In this document: piece after piece, positions 37,543 to 45,650 of the stretch
How the letters are laid out: the number at the start of each line of letters is the position of its first letter
How positions within the stretch are numbered: the stretch's first letter is position 1
Notes under the pieces: model-generated
Told to the model about the DNA's origin: nothing
Databases searched by the model: none
What the model saw: the letters and a program-made list of their open reading frames with translations, nothing else
Assembly: GCA_963784885.1 (NCBI GenBank)
Contig: CAWATA010000007.1
Coordinates: forward strand, 151,741-215,740
Direction of reading: 5' to 3'
Source of the DNA: RHKX01 sp963784885
GTDB taxonomy: Bacteria > Actinomycetota > Thermoleophilia > Solirubrobacterales > 70-9
DNA: 64,000 bases
Position numbers and translations under genes: made by a program

Positions 37543-37949
37543 GCGCGACGCCGGAGCCGGGCGGCGACCAAGGCACCGGCGAGAACCGCCGCCCCGGCGA
37601 TCGGGACGTTCATCGCGGCGGTCCGGTCGATGCCGTCGCCGCGGATCAGCGCGGTCGCGAAAGCGGCTGCGTCGCCGGCGTCGACCGCGGCGCCGAGCAG
37701 GACGGACTTCCGGAGCTCGGCGGGGTCGTCACGGACCGAAAGGCCGTGCAGACCCAGAGCGATGTCCCGGCCGCCGGCGAGCCGCGCGAGCGCGACGGTC
37801 GCACCGTCGGGCTCGGAGAAGCCGAGCGCCCGGAGCGCCGGCCTCGTCATCCCGGCCGCGCCGATCCCGATCGCGATTCGGCCGAGCGCGATTGCGGTCG
37901 CGCCGAGCCGTGCCAGGTCGTCGGATCGTTCGGTGCCGGTGTCGCTCAT
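37539..37949 (-). CDS. Small membrane protein, DUF4267-like
   Basis: 136 residues from ATG 37949. Hydrophobic stretches around IALGRIAIGIGAAGM, ALARLAGGRDIALGLHGLS, SVLLGAAVDAGDAAAFATAL and VPIAGAAVLAGALVAARL suggest four membrane segments. The GRDIALG motif is frequent in this uncharacterised family. Its ATG faces the ATG of the next gene with only two bases between. It overlaps the 3' end of mscS by four bases, tail to tail. Confidence 0.68.
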   Translation of the reverse strand: MSDTGTERSDDLARLGATAIALGRIAIGIGAAGMTRPALRALGFSEPDGATVALARLAGGRDIALGLHGLSVRDDPAELRKSVLLGAAVDAGDAAAFATALIRGDGIDRTAAMNVPIAGAAVLAGALVAARLRRRA

Positions 37950-37951
37950 CG

Positions 37952-38839
37952 ATGCGAAGCTACCGGATCGGCAACCGTGGGCTGATCGCACTGCTCGCGG
38001 CGGCGATCGCGATCGTCGCCGGCGCGGTCGTGGTCGCTGCGCGGTCGGTCCCGGAGCCGTCGGCGCCGCGTGCCGCGAAAGCTCCTCCGCCTGCTCCGGC
38101 CGGGGGCCCCGCCCGAGGAGGTCGGCGCCCTCCGGCGCACCGGGCGGCCGAGCGTCGCCGGGAGCGGATCGGGCGGGCAGCCGGGTGGGTGGACCGGCGC
38201 GCGGGGCGGATCGCTTTCGCCGTCACCGGGCCCGACGGTTCGGTGCATGGCCGCAACGAACACGAGCTCTTTCAGTCGGCGAGTCTCGTCAAGGCGCTGA
38301 TCCTCGCCGCCGAGCTCCAGCGCCTCGCCGACGCCGGCGAGCGTCTCGATCCCGCCGCCGCGGCCGAGCTGCGGCGGATGATCACCGTCTCCGACAACGA
38401 CGCAGCGACCGCCGTCTTCGAGCGCGTCGGGGCCGACGGTGTCGATGCGATAGCGCATCGGACCGGCATGCGCGACTTCCGATCCTCGACGAGCTGGGGG
38501 GCGAGCGCCATCAGCGCCGCCGACGCAGCGATCATGTTCGACGATCTCGGCCGCGCCTTCCCGGAGCGGTTCGAGAAGTTCGGCCTCGGGCTGCTCGGCT
38601 CGATCGTGGCCGAGCAGTCGTGGGGGATTCCGCGGGTCGCGTCGGAGCGCGGCTGGAGCGTCCGCTTCAAGGGCGGCTGGCGCCTCGACCCGGACGGGCA
38701 GATCGTCAACCAGGCCGCCGAGCTGCGGCGCGGCGGGGTCAGCCGCTCGATCGCCGTGCTCAGCGACCGGCAGCCGTCGATGACCTACGGCATCGAGACG
38801 GTCGAGGGGGTCGCCGCCCGCGTTCTCGGCGGCGGCTGA
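37952..38839 (+). CDS. Class A beta-lactamase-fold serine hydrolase, membrane anchored
   Basis: 295 residues from ATG 37952. N-terminal membrane segment LIALLAAAIAIVAGAVVVAA, a Pro/Ala/Arg-rich linker (35-75), then the hydrolase domain: SxxK in QSASLVKAL near residue 110, SDN in ITVSDNDAAT near 145, and KGG in VRFKGGWRLD replacing the usual KTG. These make acylation by Ser likely. The general base Glu of the omega loop is not evident, so it may be a wall enzyme rather than a drug-resistance lactamase. The longer frame from 37892 is arginine-rich and unlikely. Confidence 0.8.
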   Translation: MRSYRIGNRGLIALLAAAIAIVAGAVVVAARSVPEPSAPRAAKAPPPAPAGGPARGGRRPPAHRAAERRRERIGRAAGWVDRRAGRIAFAVTGPDGSVHGRNEHELFQSASLVKALILAAELQRLADAGERLDPAAAAELRRMITVSDNDAATAVFERVGADGVDAIAHRTGMRDFRSSTSWGASAISAADAAIMFDDLGRAFPERFEKFGLGLLGSIVAEQSWGIPRVASERGWSVRFKGGWRLDPDGQIVNQAAELRRGGVSRSIAVLSDRQPSMTYGIETVEGVAARVLGGG

Positions 38840-38901
38840 CCCGCCGTTCCCGTATGCGAGTGCCGCCGACGGCGGCCGTTCCCTGTACGTTCCCGCCCGT
38901 G

Positions 38902-39366
38902 ATGCCCGCTCGCAAGGTCCTTCCCCTCGCCGTTCTCGTCGTGCTTGCGCTGATCGCGCTCCCGGCGGTCGCCTCCGCCAAGCCGAAGCGCCATCGGATC
39001 GACATCACCGCGGCGACGAAGATGGTCCGCACGACGCCCGACCTCGTCGTCACCGATCGCGGCACGGTCAGCGGCAAGCCGTTCGACGAAGGCAGGATCA
39101 AGCTGGTCGTCCAGCTCGACTTCCTGACGGCCACCGCGGCCGGCACCTTCCGGATCCGGGACGACCGGGGCACGGTCTTCGGCGAGTTCGACATGCCCTT
39201 CGTCATCGGCGGCGGCGAGATCGACTTCAACGGCACCGCTGACTTCACCGGCGGCAAGGGCGCCTACAAGCGGATCAGGGGCACCGGGCTGAAGGCACAC
39301 GATCACAACACGTTCCCCGACGGCCAGAACGGCGTCGTCGAGCTCAAGGGCTTCGCCCGCTACTGA
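38902..39366 (+). CDS. Secreted small beta-barrel protein, allene-oxide-cyclase/dirigent-like
   Basis: 154 residues; ATG 38902 or the adjoining GTG 38899. Signal peptide about 1-25 (VLPLAVLVVLALIALPAVAS). The mature part RIKLVVQLDFLTATAAGTFRI, TVFGEFDMPF, FTGGKGAYKRIRGTG is like the AOC barrel fold proteins found in many actinobacteria, function unknown. TACGTT eight bases before the start may be a -10. It converges on hspR with 13 bases between the stops. Confidence 0.7.
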   Translation: MPARKVLPLAVLVVLALIALPAVASAKPKRHRIDITAATKMVRTTPDLVVTDRGTVSGKPFDEGRIKLVVQLDFLTATAAGTFRIRDDRGTVFGEFDMPFVIGGGEIDFNGTADFTGGKGAYKRIRGTGLKAHDHNTFPDGQNGVVELKGFARY

Positions 39367-39379
39367 GCCGCGGGCCCGC

Positions 39380-39889
39380 TCAGCCGGACGGCGAGGAGCG
39401 CCGCCGGCCCTCGACCGGGATCCTGACCGGGCCCTGGCGGGAGAGCTTCGCGTCGTAGGCCCCGTAGGGCACGATCTCCGCGCCGAGCGACCGGCGTGCG
39501 CGAGCGACCTCCTCGGCCATCCGCTGTTCCATCTCGGCGGTCCGCTCGCGCATCCGGCGCAGCTCCGCCCGCATCTCGGCGAGGCGCTCCTCGAGCTCGA
39601 GCACGGTCTCGACGCCGGCGAGGTTGAGCCCCTGCTCGGCGGTCATCTCCTGGATCCGGCGCAGGCGCTCGACGTCCTCGTGCGAGTAGAGGCGGGTGTT
39701 CTTCGGCGACCGCTGGGGGTGGATCAGGCCGCGTGCCTCGTACATCCGCAGGGTCTGCGGGTGCATGTCGGCGAGCTCGGCGGCGACCGAGATCATGAAG
39801 ACGCCCCGCTCGCGGTCGATCCGCGTCTCGACCGTCGTCGTCCGCCGCACCCGGGCGGCGTCGCTGGTGTCTGCGTCGGCGTCGCTCAC
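39380..39889 (-). CDS. hspR: HspR, MerR-family heat-shock repressor
   Basis: 169 residues. The MerR helix-turn-helix (about 30-75) includes HPQTLRMYEARGLIHPQRS and NTRLYSHEDVERLRRIQE. A long coiled coil follows (100-140: LEERLAEMRAELRRMRERT). HspR represses the dnaK operon by binding HAIR repeats, usually with DnaK as co-repressor. GTG at 39889 overlaps the dnaJ stop. It is last in dnaK-grpE-dnaJ-hspR, the classic actinobacterial order. Confidence 0.92.
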   Translation of the reverse strand: MSDADADTSDAARVRRTTTVETRIDRERGVFMISVAAELADMHPQTLRMYEARGLIHPQRSPKNTRLYSHEDVERLRRIQEMTAEQGLNLAGVETVLELEERLAEMRAELRRMRERTAEMEQRMAEEVARARRSLGAEIVPYGAYDAKLSRQGPVRIPVEGRRRSSPSG

Positions 39890-41019
39890 GCCGCACCCAC
39901 CTTGCCCGACCGATCGGACCGACCGGCGTCGGCGTCGCGCTTGGCGCCGGCCAGGATTCGCGCGCGGGGGTCGCGACCGTCAGCCGTCCGCGACAGCTCG
40001 GCGAGCGCCTCACGCTGCTTGTCGTCGAGATCCTTCGGGATCTCGACGAGGAGGCGGTAGTGGATGTCGCCGCGGTCGCGGGTGTTCGGCTTCGGCGGGC
40101 CCTCGCCGCGGAGGCGCTGAACGGTCCCGTGCTGGGTGCCGGGGGCGACGCGGATCCGCTTCGTGGAGCGCAACGTCGGCACCTCGATGTTGGCGCCGCC
40201 GATCGCCTCCGCCAGCGTGATCGGGACCTCGACCTCGAGGTTCCCGTCGGGGCGGCGCTTGAACACCGGCGAGGGGGCGACCCGGGTCGTGACGAAGAGA
40301 TCGCCGGCGGGGCCGCCGAGCGGGCCGTCCTCGCCCTTGCCGGCGAGCCGGATCCGGGTTCCGTCCTTGACGCCCGCGGGCACGTTGACGCGGTAGCGCT
40401 TGCGCTGCAGCGTCAGTCCGGTCCCGCGGCAGTCCGGGCACGGGTGTTCGATGATCTGGCCGCGGCCGCCGCACTGCGGGCAGGGCTGGCTGATCGAGAA
40501 GAAGCCCTGGCTCTGGGCGTCGACCCCCCGGCCCTCGCAGCGCGGACAGACGATCGGGGTGGTGCCGGGCGCGGCCCCGTCGCCGTGACAGGTCGGACAG
40601 GTGGCCTGCTTCGGGACCGTTACCGGGATCTGCGTGCCCTCCATCGCCTGCTCGAAGGTCAGCCTGATCTCGGTCTCGAGGTCGCGACCCCGCATCGGCT
40701 CGGGGGAGCCGCGCCCGCCGCGCCCGAAGATCGTCGAGAAGATGTCGCCGACGTTGGCGGAGCCGCCGAACCCGGCCGGCCCCCCGCCGCCGCGGCCGAA
40801 GCCGCCGAACATGCCGCCGGCGTCGTACTCCTTGCGCTTTTCGGGGTCCTTGAGGACGTCGTAGGCGGCGCCGATCTCCTTGAAGCGCTCCTCCGCCTTC
40901 GGGTCGTCCGGGTTCCGATCGGGGTGATAGTCGCGGGCGAGCTTGCGGTACGCCCGCTTGATCTCCTCGTCGGAGGCCTTCTTGTCGACTCCGAGCACCT
41001 CGTAGTGGTCGCGCGCCAT
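39886..41019 (-). CDS. dnaJ: Chaperone DnaJ
   Basis: 377 residues. J-domain with HPD (AYRKLARDYHPDRNPDD), a Gly/Phe-rich linker (75-110: GGMFGGFGRGGGGPAGFGG), and four CxxCxGxG zinc repeats (CPTCHGDG, CPRCEGRG, CPQCGGRG, CPDCRGTG). The two C-terminal substrate domains are intact. It stimulates DnaK ATPase. Ribosome site GGAG lies six bases before the ATG. Nine bases separate it from grpE. Confidence 0.95.
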   Translation of the reverse strand: MARDHYEVLGVDKKASDEEIKRAYRKLARDYHPDRNPDDPKAEERFKEIGAAYDVLKDPEKRKEYDAGGMFGGFGRGGGGPAGFGGSANVGDIFSTIFGRGGRGSPEPMRGRDLETEIRLTFEQAMEGTQIPVTVPKQATCPTCHGDGAAPGTTPIVCPRCEGRGVDAQSQGFFSISQPCPQCGGRGQIIEHPCPDCRGTGLTLQRKRYRVNVPAGVKDGTRIRLAGKGEDGPLGGPAGDLFVTTRVAPSPVFKRRPDGNLEVEVPITLAEAIGGANIEVPTLRSTKRIRVAPGTQHGTVQRLRGEGPPKPNTRDRGDIHYRLLVEIPKDLDDKQREALAELSRTADGRDPRARILAGAKRDADAGRSDRSGKVGAA

Positions 41020-41027
41020 TGTCGCTC

Positions 41028-41663
41028 CTAGCCGCTGACGACGACGCGCGCCGGCCGGATCACCTGCGAGTCGACTCGGTAGCCGCGCTCGAGGGTCTCG
41101 AGCACGGTGCCGCTGGGGACCCCCTCGGACTGACCGGTGGCGATCGCCTCGTGCTCGGCGGGGTCGAAGCGCTCGCCCACGGGATCGAAGGCGACCACGC
41201 CGGAGCGCTCGAGCGCCGTGCCGAGCTCGCGATAGACCAGGGCGACCCCCTCGGCGAGGGCGTCGCGGGCCGAGACCTCCTCGCTCGGGGCCTCACCGCC
41301 CGGATCGGGCCGCTCGATCGGATCGACACCGGCCGCGACGAGCGCCCGCTCGAGGTTGTCGAGCGCGGGCAGCACGCCGCGGGCGAGCCCCGCCCGCCCG
41401 CGCTGCTCGGCCTCGGCGATCTCCGCCTTGACCCGGCGCCGGTAGTTCTCGAAGTCGGCCCGGGCGCGCTGCGCGAGCTCGAGGTGCTCGTCGCGCTCCC
41501 GCGTCCGCTCGGCGAGCAGGGCGTCGAGGTCGGTCTCGACCTCCGCCGCCGCCCGCTCGTCCTCCTCGACGACCTCGGCGTCGATCACGACCTCGGGCTC
41601 GGCGTCGGCCGGGGCGGACCCGTCCGCCCCGGCGTGCTGCTCGCTGCTGGCTCGCTCGTCCAT
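41028..41663 (-). CDS. grpE: Nucleotide exchange factor GrpE
   Basis: 211 residues from ATG 41663; a longer frame runs to 41720 but overlaps dnaK. An acidic N-terminus (EPEVVIDAEVVEEDE), a long helix (LLAERTRERDEHLELAQRARADFENYRRRV), then the beta-wing FDPAEHEAIATG and GYRVDSQVIRPARVVVSG. It releases ADP from DnaK. It sits 28 bases after dnaK on the same strand. An extra stretch PDPGGEAPSEEVSARD is inserted before the wing. Confidence 0.94.
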   Translation of the reverse strand: MDERASSEQHAGADGSAPADAEPEVVIDAEVVEEDERAAAEVETDLDALLAERTRERDEHLELAQRARADFENYRRRVKAEIAEAEQRGRAGLARGVLPALDNLERALVAAGVDPIERPDPGGEAPSEEVSARDALAEGVALVYRELGTALERSGVVAFDPVGERFDPAEHEAIATGQSEGVPSGTVLETLERGYRVDSQVIRPARVVVSG

Positions 41664-41691
41664 GCTGCTCCGATTCGTCCCCGGCCGGGGA

Positions 41692-43590
41692 CTAGGACTC
41701 GTCCTCGACGACCTCGGCATCGACGATCTCCTCCTCGGGATCGCCGCCGTTCGCGCCGCCGCCGGCCGAGCCGGCCTCGGCGCCGTCCTGCTGGGCCTGC
41801 GCGTTGGCGTACACCTGCTCGGAGACCGCGTGGAAGGCGCTCTCGAGGGCCGCCGTCTTGGCCTTGATGTCGTCGACGTCGCTGGACTCGACCACTCCGC
41901 GGAGATCGTCGAGCGCCTTGGTCACGTCGGCCTTGGCGGACTCGTCGATCTGCTCGCCGAGCTCGGCGAGCTGCTTGTCGCCCTGGTAGACCGCCTGCTC
42001 GGCGACGTTGCGGGCCTCGGCCAGCTCCTTCGCCTTGCGGTCCTCGTCGGCGTGCGACTCGGCGTCGGAGACCATGCTCTGGACCTCCTCCTCGGAGAGC
42101 CCGGAGCCGCCCTTGATCTCGATCGTCTGCTCCTTGCCGGTCCCCAGGTCCTTGGCCGACACGTTGAGGATGCCGTTGGCGTCGATGTCGAACGTGACCT
42201 CGATCTGCGGCATGCCGCGTGGCGCCGGCGGGATCCCGGTCAGCTGGAACTTGCCCAGTGACTTGTTTCCGGAGGCCATCTCGCGCTCGCCCTGGAGGAC
42301 GTGCACCTCGACCTGCGTCTGGTTGTCGTCGGCGGTCGAGAACGTCTCCGAGCGCTTCGACGGGATCGTCGTGTTGCGCTCGATGAGCTTCGTCATCACG
42401 CCACCCTTGGTCTCGATGCCGAGGGTCAGGGGCGTGACGTCGAGAAGCAGGACGTCCTTGACGTCACCCGCGAGCACGCCCGCCTGGATCGCGGCGCCGA
42501 CGGCGACGACCTCGTCCGGGTTGACGCCCTTGTGCGGGTCCTTGCCGGTCAGCTCCTTGACCTTCTCCTGCACGGACGGCATCCGGGTCATGCCGCCGAC
42601 CATTACGACGTGGTCGATGTCGGCCCCGGCGTCGGCGAGCGCCTGCTTGACGGGCGCGACGACGCGCTCGAGCAGGTCGCCGGTCAGCTCGTTCAGCTTC
42701 GACCGCGACAGCTTCATGTCGAGGTGCTTCGGCTGTCCCTCGACGGCCGTGATGAACGGGATGTTGATCTGCGTCTCCTGCGTGCTCGAGAGCTCGATCT
42801 TCGCCTTCTCGGCGTTCTCGTAGAGCCGCTGCAGGGAGTTCTTGTCGGCCGAGAGGTCGACGCCCTGGTCCTTCTTGAACTCGGCGACCAGCCAGTCGAC
42901 GATCGCCTTGTCCCAGTTGTCGCCGCCGAGGTGGTTGTCGCCCGCGGTCGACTTGACCTCGAACACGCCGTCGCCGATCTCGAGCACGGACACGTCGAAG
43001 GTGCCACCACCGAGGTCGAAGACGAGGATCGTCTGGTCTGTCCCCTCCTTGTCGAGGCCGTAGGCCAGCGAGGCCGCGGTCGGCTCGTTGATGATCCGCT
43101 TGACGTCGAGGCCGGCGATCTTGCCGGCGTCCTTGGTCGCCTGGCGCTGGTCGTCGTTGAAGTAGGCGGGGACGGTGATCACCGCCGAGTCGACGGGCTC
43201 GCCGAGCTTCGCCTCGGCGTCGGCCTTGATCTTCTGCAGGATCATCGCCGAGATCTCGGGCGGCGGGAACTGCTTGTCGCCGATGTTGATCCGGACGTCG
43301 CCGTTGGGGCCGGCGGACACGGAGTAGGGGACCATCGTCTCCTCCTCCTTGACCTCGGCCTCCTTGCGGCCCATGAACCTCTTGATCGAGAAGATCGTGC
43401 GCTCCGGGTTGACGACCGCCTGCCGCTTGGCGACGGTGCCGACGAGGCGCTCGTCGCTGTCGGTGAACGCGACGACCGATGGGGTCGTCCGGCCGCCCTC
43501 GCTGTTCTCGAGGACGGTCGGTTCGCCGCCCTCCATGACCGCGAAGCACGAGTTGGTCGTGCCGAGGTCGATTCCGATGGTCTTACCCAT
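41692..43590 (-). CDS. dnaK: Chaperone DnaK (Hsp70)
   Basis: 632 residues, full length. IGIDLGTTNSCFAVMEGG phosphate loop, VPAYFNDDQRQATKDAG, ILVFDLGGGTFDVS, LGGDNWD, VVMVGGMTRMP; the substrate domain has LLLDVTPLTLGIET; the C-terminus is acidic and ends EEIVDAEVVEDES. It folds proteins with DnaJ and GrpE encoded just downstream. Ribosome site AGGAAAGGAAA precedes the ATG. A good promoter lies 60-90 bases upstream. Confidence 0.97.
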   Translation of the reverse strand: MGKTIGIDLGTTNSCFAVMEGGEPTVLENSEGGRTTPSVVAFTDSDERLVGTVAKRQAVVNPERTIFSIKRFMGRKEAEVKEEETMVPYSVSAGPNGDVRINIGDKQFPPPEISAMILQKIKADAEAKLGEPVDSAVITVPAYFNDDQRQATKDAGKIAGLDVKRIINEPTAASLAYGLDKEGTDQTILVFDLGGGTFDVSVLEIGDGVFEVKSTAGDNHLGGDNWDKAIVDWLVAEFKKDQGVDLSADKNSLQRLYENAEKAKIELSSTQETQINIPFITAVEGQPKHLDMKLSRSKLNELTGDLLERVVAPVKQALADAGADIDHVVMVGGMTRMPSVQEKVKELTGKDPHKGVNPDEVVAVGAAIQAGVLAGDVKDVLLLDVTPLTLGIETKGGVMTKLIERNTTIPSKRSETFSTADDNQTQVEVHVLQGEREMASGNKSLGKFQLTGIPPAPRGMPQIEVTFDIDANGILNVSAKDLGTGKEQTIEIKGGSGLSEEEVQSMVSDAESHADEDRKAKELAEARNVAEQAVYQGDKQLAELGEQIDESAKADVTKALDDLRGVVESSDVDDIKAKTAALESAFHAVSEQVYANAQAQQDGAEAGSAGGGANGGDPEEEIVDAEVVEDES

Positions 43591-43648
43591 GTGTCAGTTT
43601 CCTTTCCTGAAGCTGTGTGAGTGCCAGTGTTACGAAAATCTAAGTGGC

Positions 43649-43677
43649 AAACTAGCAGATGTTGGCGGCGATTCCAA
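43649..43677 (-). promoter_or_regulatory. Likely promoter of the dnaK-grpE-dnaJ-hspR operon
   Basis: On the minus strand TTGGAA (43677-43672), 17 bases, then TAGTTT (43654-43649). It would give a leader of about 50 bases with the AGGAAAGG ribosome site. I see no full HAIR or CIRCE operator: a single GAGTGCC-like half and a loose TGCCA/TGGCA pair are all that is present. Confidence 0.5.
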
Positions 43678-43782
43678 ACGCTGAGCGGCGGACCCGGCAC
43701 CGCATCGTTCGTCTGCGGCTAGTGTTCGAAATCCCGAAGCGCCGCTAATCAGCCGGCGCACGACCAAGGAGAGACCCCACCG

Positions 43783-44949
43783 ATGCGCACCCGCTTTCTC
43801 ACGTTCGCCCTGCTCGCGCTCGCCGCGACGGCGCTGCTCGTTCCCGCCACCGGGACCGCCGCGAAGAAGGGCAAGAGCGGCCCGAAGATCACCGTCATGT
43901 CCCGCAACCTCTACCTCGGCGCCGACCTCGGGCCGGCGATCAACGCAGCCGACCTGGACGCCGCGATCAACGCCGCCGGCGAGATCGTCGACGACGTCGA
44001 CGCCACCGACTTCCCGGCGCGGGCGAAGCTGCTCGCGAAGGAGATCAAGAAGGCGAAGCCCGATCTGCTCGGCCTCCAGGAGGTGGCGATCTGGAAGGAC
44101 CAGACGCCGTCCGACCTCGGCGCGCCGCCGCTCGGAGTCGGCACGCCGGCGACGCACGTCCGCTACGACTTCCTGAAGCTGCTCCAGAAGGAGCTCAAGG
44201 ACCGCGGCGCCAAGTACAAGGTCGTCGCGATTCAGAAGGAGTTCAGCGCCGAGCTGCCCGCCGACACAGACGACAGCGACGCCACCGGTGAGTCGATCTT
44301 CGGCGCCGACATGGACGGCAGCCTGACGATGCAGGACGCGATCCTCGTCCGCAAGGGCAGCAAGGTGAAGACCTCCAACCCCGACAGCGGCAACTTCGAG
44401 AACCGCTACGAGCCCAGCGTCGGCGGCATCGAGATTCCCGTCGACCGCGGCTGGGAGTCGGTCGAAGCGAAGATCGAGGGCAACAAGAAGACGAAGGGCG
44501 CGAAGTTCCGCTTCGTCAACACCCACCTCGAGTCGTTCGGCGATCCGATGATCCGCGAGAACCAGGCCCGCGAGTTGTTCGCCAAGGGCGGCCCGCTGCG
44601 CACCAACAAGCAGCTGGTCTTCCTCGGCGACATCAACTCCGGCGGCCCGAAGGACAAGGTCGGGACCGGCTTCACGACGCCCGGCGACGAGGGTGCCTAC
44701 AACGCCCTGGTCAAGGACTTCGGGATGGCCAACCTCGGCGCCCGGCAGACCTGCTGCTACCCGGACGTGTTCGAGTCGATCATCGGCGACTACCGCTTCG
44801 ACCACACGGTCGACCATGTGATGGCCAAGCCGAAGTTGAAGCAGCTCGACGCCTACGTGACCGGCGGCGATCCCAGCGTGACCGGGGCCGGCGGGGTCGT
44901 CTCCTCCGACCACGGCGGGCTGGTCAGCAGGCTGCGCCTCAAGAAGTAG
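43783..44949 (+). CDS. Secreted endonuclease/exonuclease/phosphatase-family hydrolase
   Basis: 388 residues. Signal peptide about 1-26. EEP-fold blocks: TVMSRNLYLGADLG, LLGLQEVAIW (metal Glu), FVNTHLESFGD (catalytic His), FLGDINSGG (Asp/Asn) and VSSDHGGLVSRL (Asp-His). All the catalytic positions are there, so it is probably an extracellular nuclease or phosphodiesterase; the substrate is unknown. Ribosome site AAGGAG is present. It is divergent from dnaK. A strong structured region follows its stop. Confidence 0.85.
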   Translation: MRTRFLTFALLALAATALLVPATGTAAKKGKSGPKITVMSRNLYLGADLGPAINAADLDAAINAAGEIVDDVDATDFPARAKLLAKEIKKAKPDLLGLQEVAIWKDQTPSDLGAPPLGVGTPATHVRYDFLKLLQKELKDRGAKYKVVAIQKEFSAELPADTDDSDATGESIFGADMDGSLTMQDAILVRKGSKVKTSNPDSGNFENRYEPSVGGIEIPVDRGWESVEAKIEGNKKTKGAKFRFVNTHLESFGDPMIRENQARELFAKGGPLRTNKQLVFLGDINSGGPKDKVGTGFTTPGDEGAYNALVKDFGMANLGARQTCCYPDVFESIIGDYRFDHTVDHVMAKPKLKQLDAYVTGGDPSVTGAGGVVSSDHGGLVSRLRLKK

Positions 44950-44957
44950 CCGAAGTT

Positions 44958-45038
44958 GGCCGGGCCGGTGACCGGGCGCCCGGGACCGCCTTCGGCGGTT
45001 CGAGTGGAGTCCCGGTCGCCCGGCCCCCGGCCCGGCTT
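44958..45038 (+). terminator. Large GC-rich hairpin after the secreted nuclease gene
   Basis: CCGGGCGCCCGGGAC (44972-44986) pairs with GTCCCGGTCGCCCGG (45009-45023) with one mismatch, and the loop itself contains CCGCC-TTC-GGCGG. Outer GGCCGGG and CCCGGCC extend the stem. There is no T-run, so a factor-independent terminator of the usual kind is not certain; it could protect the 3' end or act with Rho. Confidence 0.5.
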
Positions 45039-45075
45039 TCAGCTCGTACTCCGCCTCGGCTGAGGAGAGGTCGAG

Positions 45076-45182
45076 GCGGCCGGCTCAGGCCGGCCGCGGG
45101 AAGCACACATGTCTTCCCGTCCCATATCGCCGCGCCGGCCGGCGGAAGCTGACGCGTCAGCGGAGCATTCCGCCGGAGTTGT
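45076..45182 (+). repeat. Copy B of the dispersed hairpin repeat, between convergent genes
   Basis: GCGGCCGG/CCGGCCGC hairpin (45076-45097), then GGGAAG-CACACATGT-CTTCCC, then the arm: stem CCGGCGGAA 45139-45147 with TTCCGCCGG 45168-45176. The loop is GCTGACGCGTCAGCGGAGCA, itself starting with a 14-base palindrome. It ends six bases before the cytochrome c stop codon (TAG complement at 45183-45185). Confidence 0.75.
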
Positions 45183-45578
45183 CTACCGGCCGGCTACCCG
45201 AGCCACGAAGTTGGAGACGGTCTCCGCGTTCGAGCCCCCGAGGATGCCGGCGGGCATCGCGCCGTTGCCGACGCCCTGCTCGATCGCGGTCATCACCCGC
45301 TGCTGGGTCGCCTCGACCGCGGCGGCGTCGGCGGCGGGGCCGGCGGCGGCGAGGCGGTCGTCGAGGTTCGGCCCGACGACGCCGTCGGTGCCCGCGCGCG
45401 CCAGCGTGTGGCAGGTCCCGCAGTTGGTCGCGAACAGCTGGCGGGCGGCCTCGTCCGAGGCGGCGACCTTCTCCGGCGAGGACGACTCCGAGCCGTCCCG
45501 GTTGAACGCCCACAGCGGGATCACGATGACCAGCAGGAGGGCGACGAGGCCGAATGAGATGAATACGCGCTTGTTCAT
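45183..45578 (-). CDS. Membrane-anchored class I cytochrome c
   Basis: 131 residues from ATG 45578. N-terminal anchor FISFGLVALLLVIVIPLWAF, a short acidic/Ser linker, then heme-binding CGTCH near residue 53 and a likely Met ligand in GAMPAGILGG. Electron carrier on the outer face of the membrane; partners are not in the window. An in-frame start seven codons upstream is possible. Its stop lies at the end of repeat copy B. It is 72 bases after nth, and converges with the secreted nuclease. Confidence 0.85.
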   Translation of the reverse strand: MNKRVFISFGLVALLLVIVIPLWAFNRDGSESSSPEKVAASDEAARQLFATNCGTCHTLARAGTDGVVGPNLDDRLAAAGPAADAAAVEATQQRVMTAIEQGVGNGAMPAGILGGSNAETVSNFVARVAGR

Positions 45579-45650
45579 TGTCCGGAGGGGGAGCGGCACG
45601 GGGGCCGCTTCCGGGCGCGGATACTACCCGCTGGCGGGGAGTCCAGATGC

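Noticed and set aside
37952..38839. Call as an antibiotic-resistance beta-lactamase
   Set aside because: SxxK and SDN are present, but KTG is KGG and the omega-loop Glu is not evident; a wall-related hydrolase is at least as likely.
43591..43660. HAIR or CIRCE heat-shock operator upstream of dnaK, and HAIR upstream of clpB
   Set aside because: Only half-sites or loose 5-base pairs are visible. The HAIR consensus CTTGAGT-N7-ACTCAAG is not found in full at either gene.
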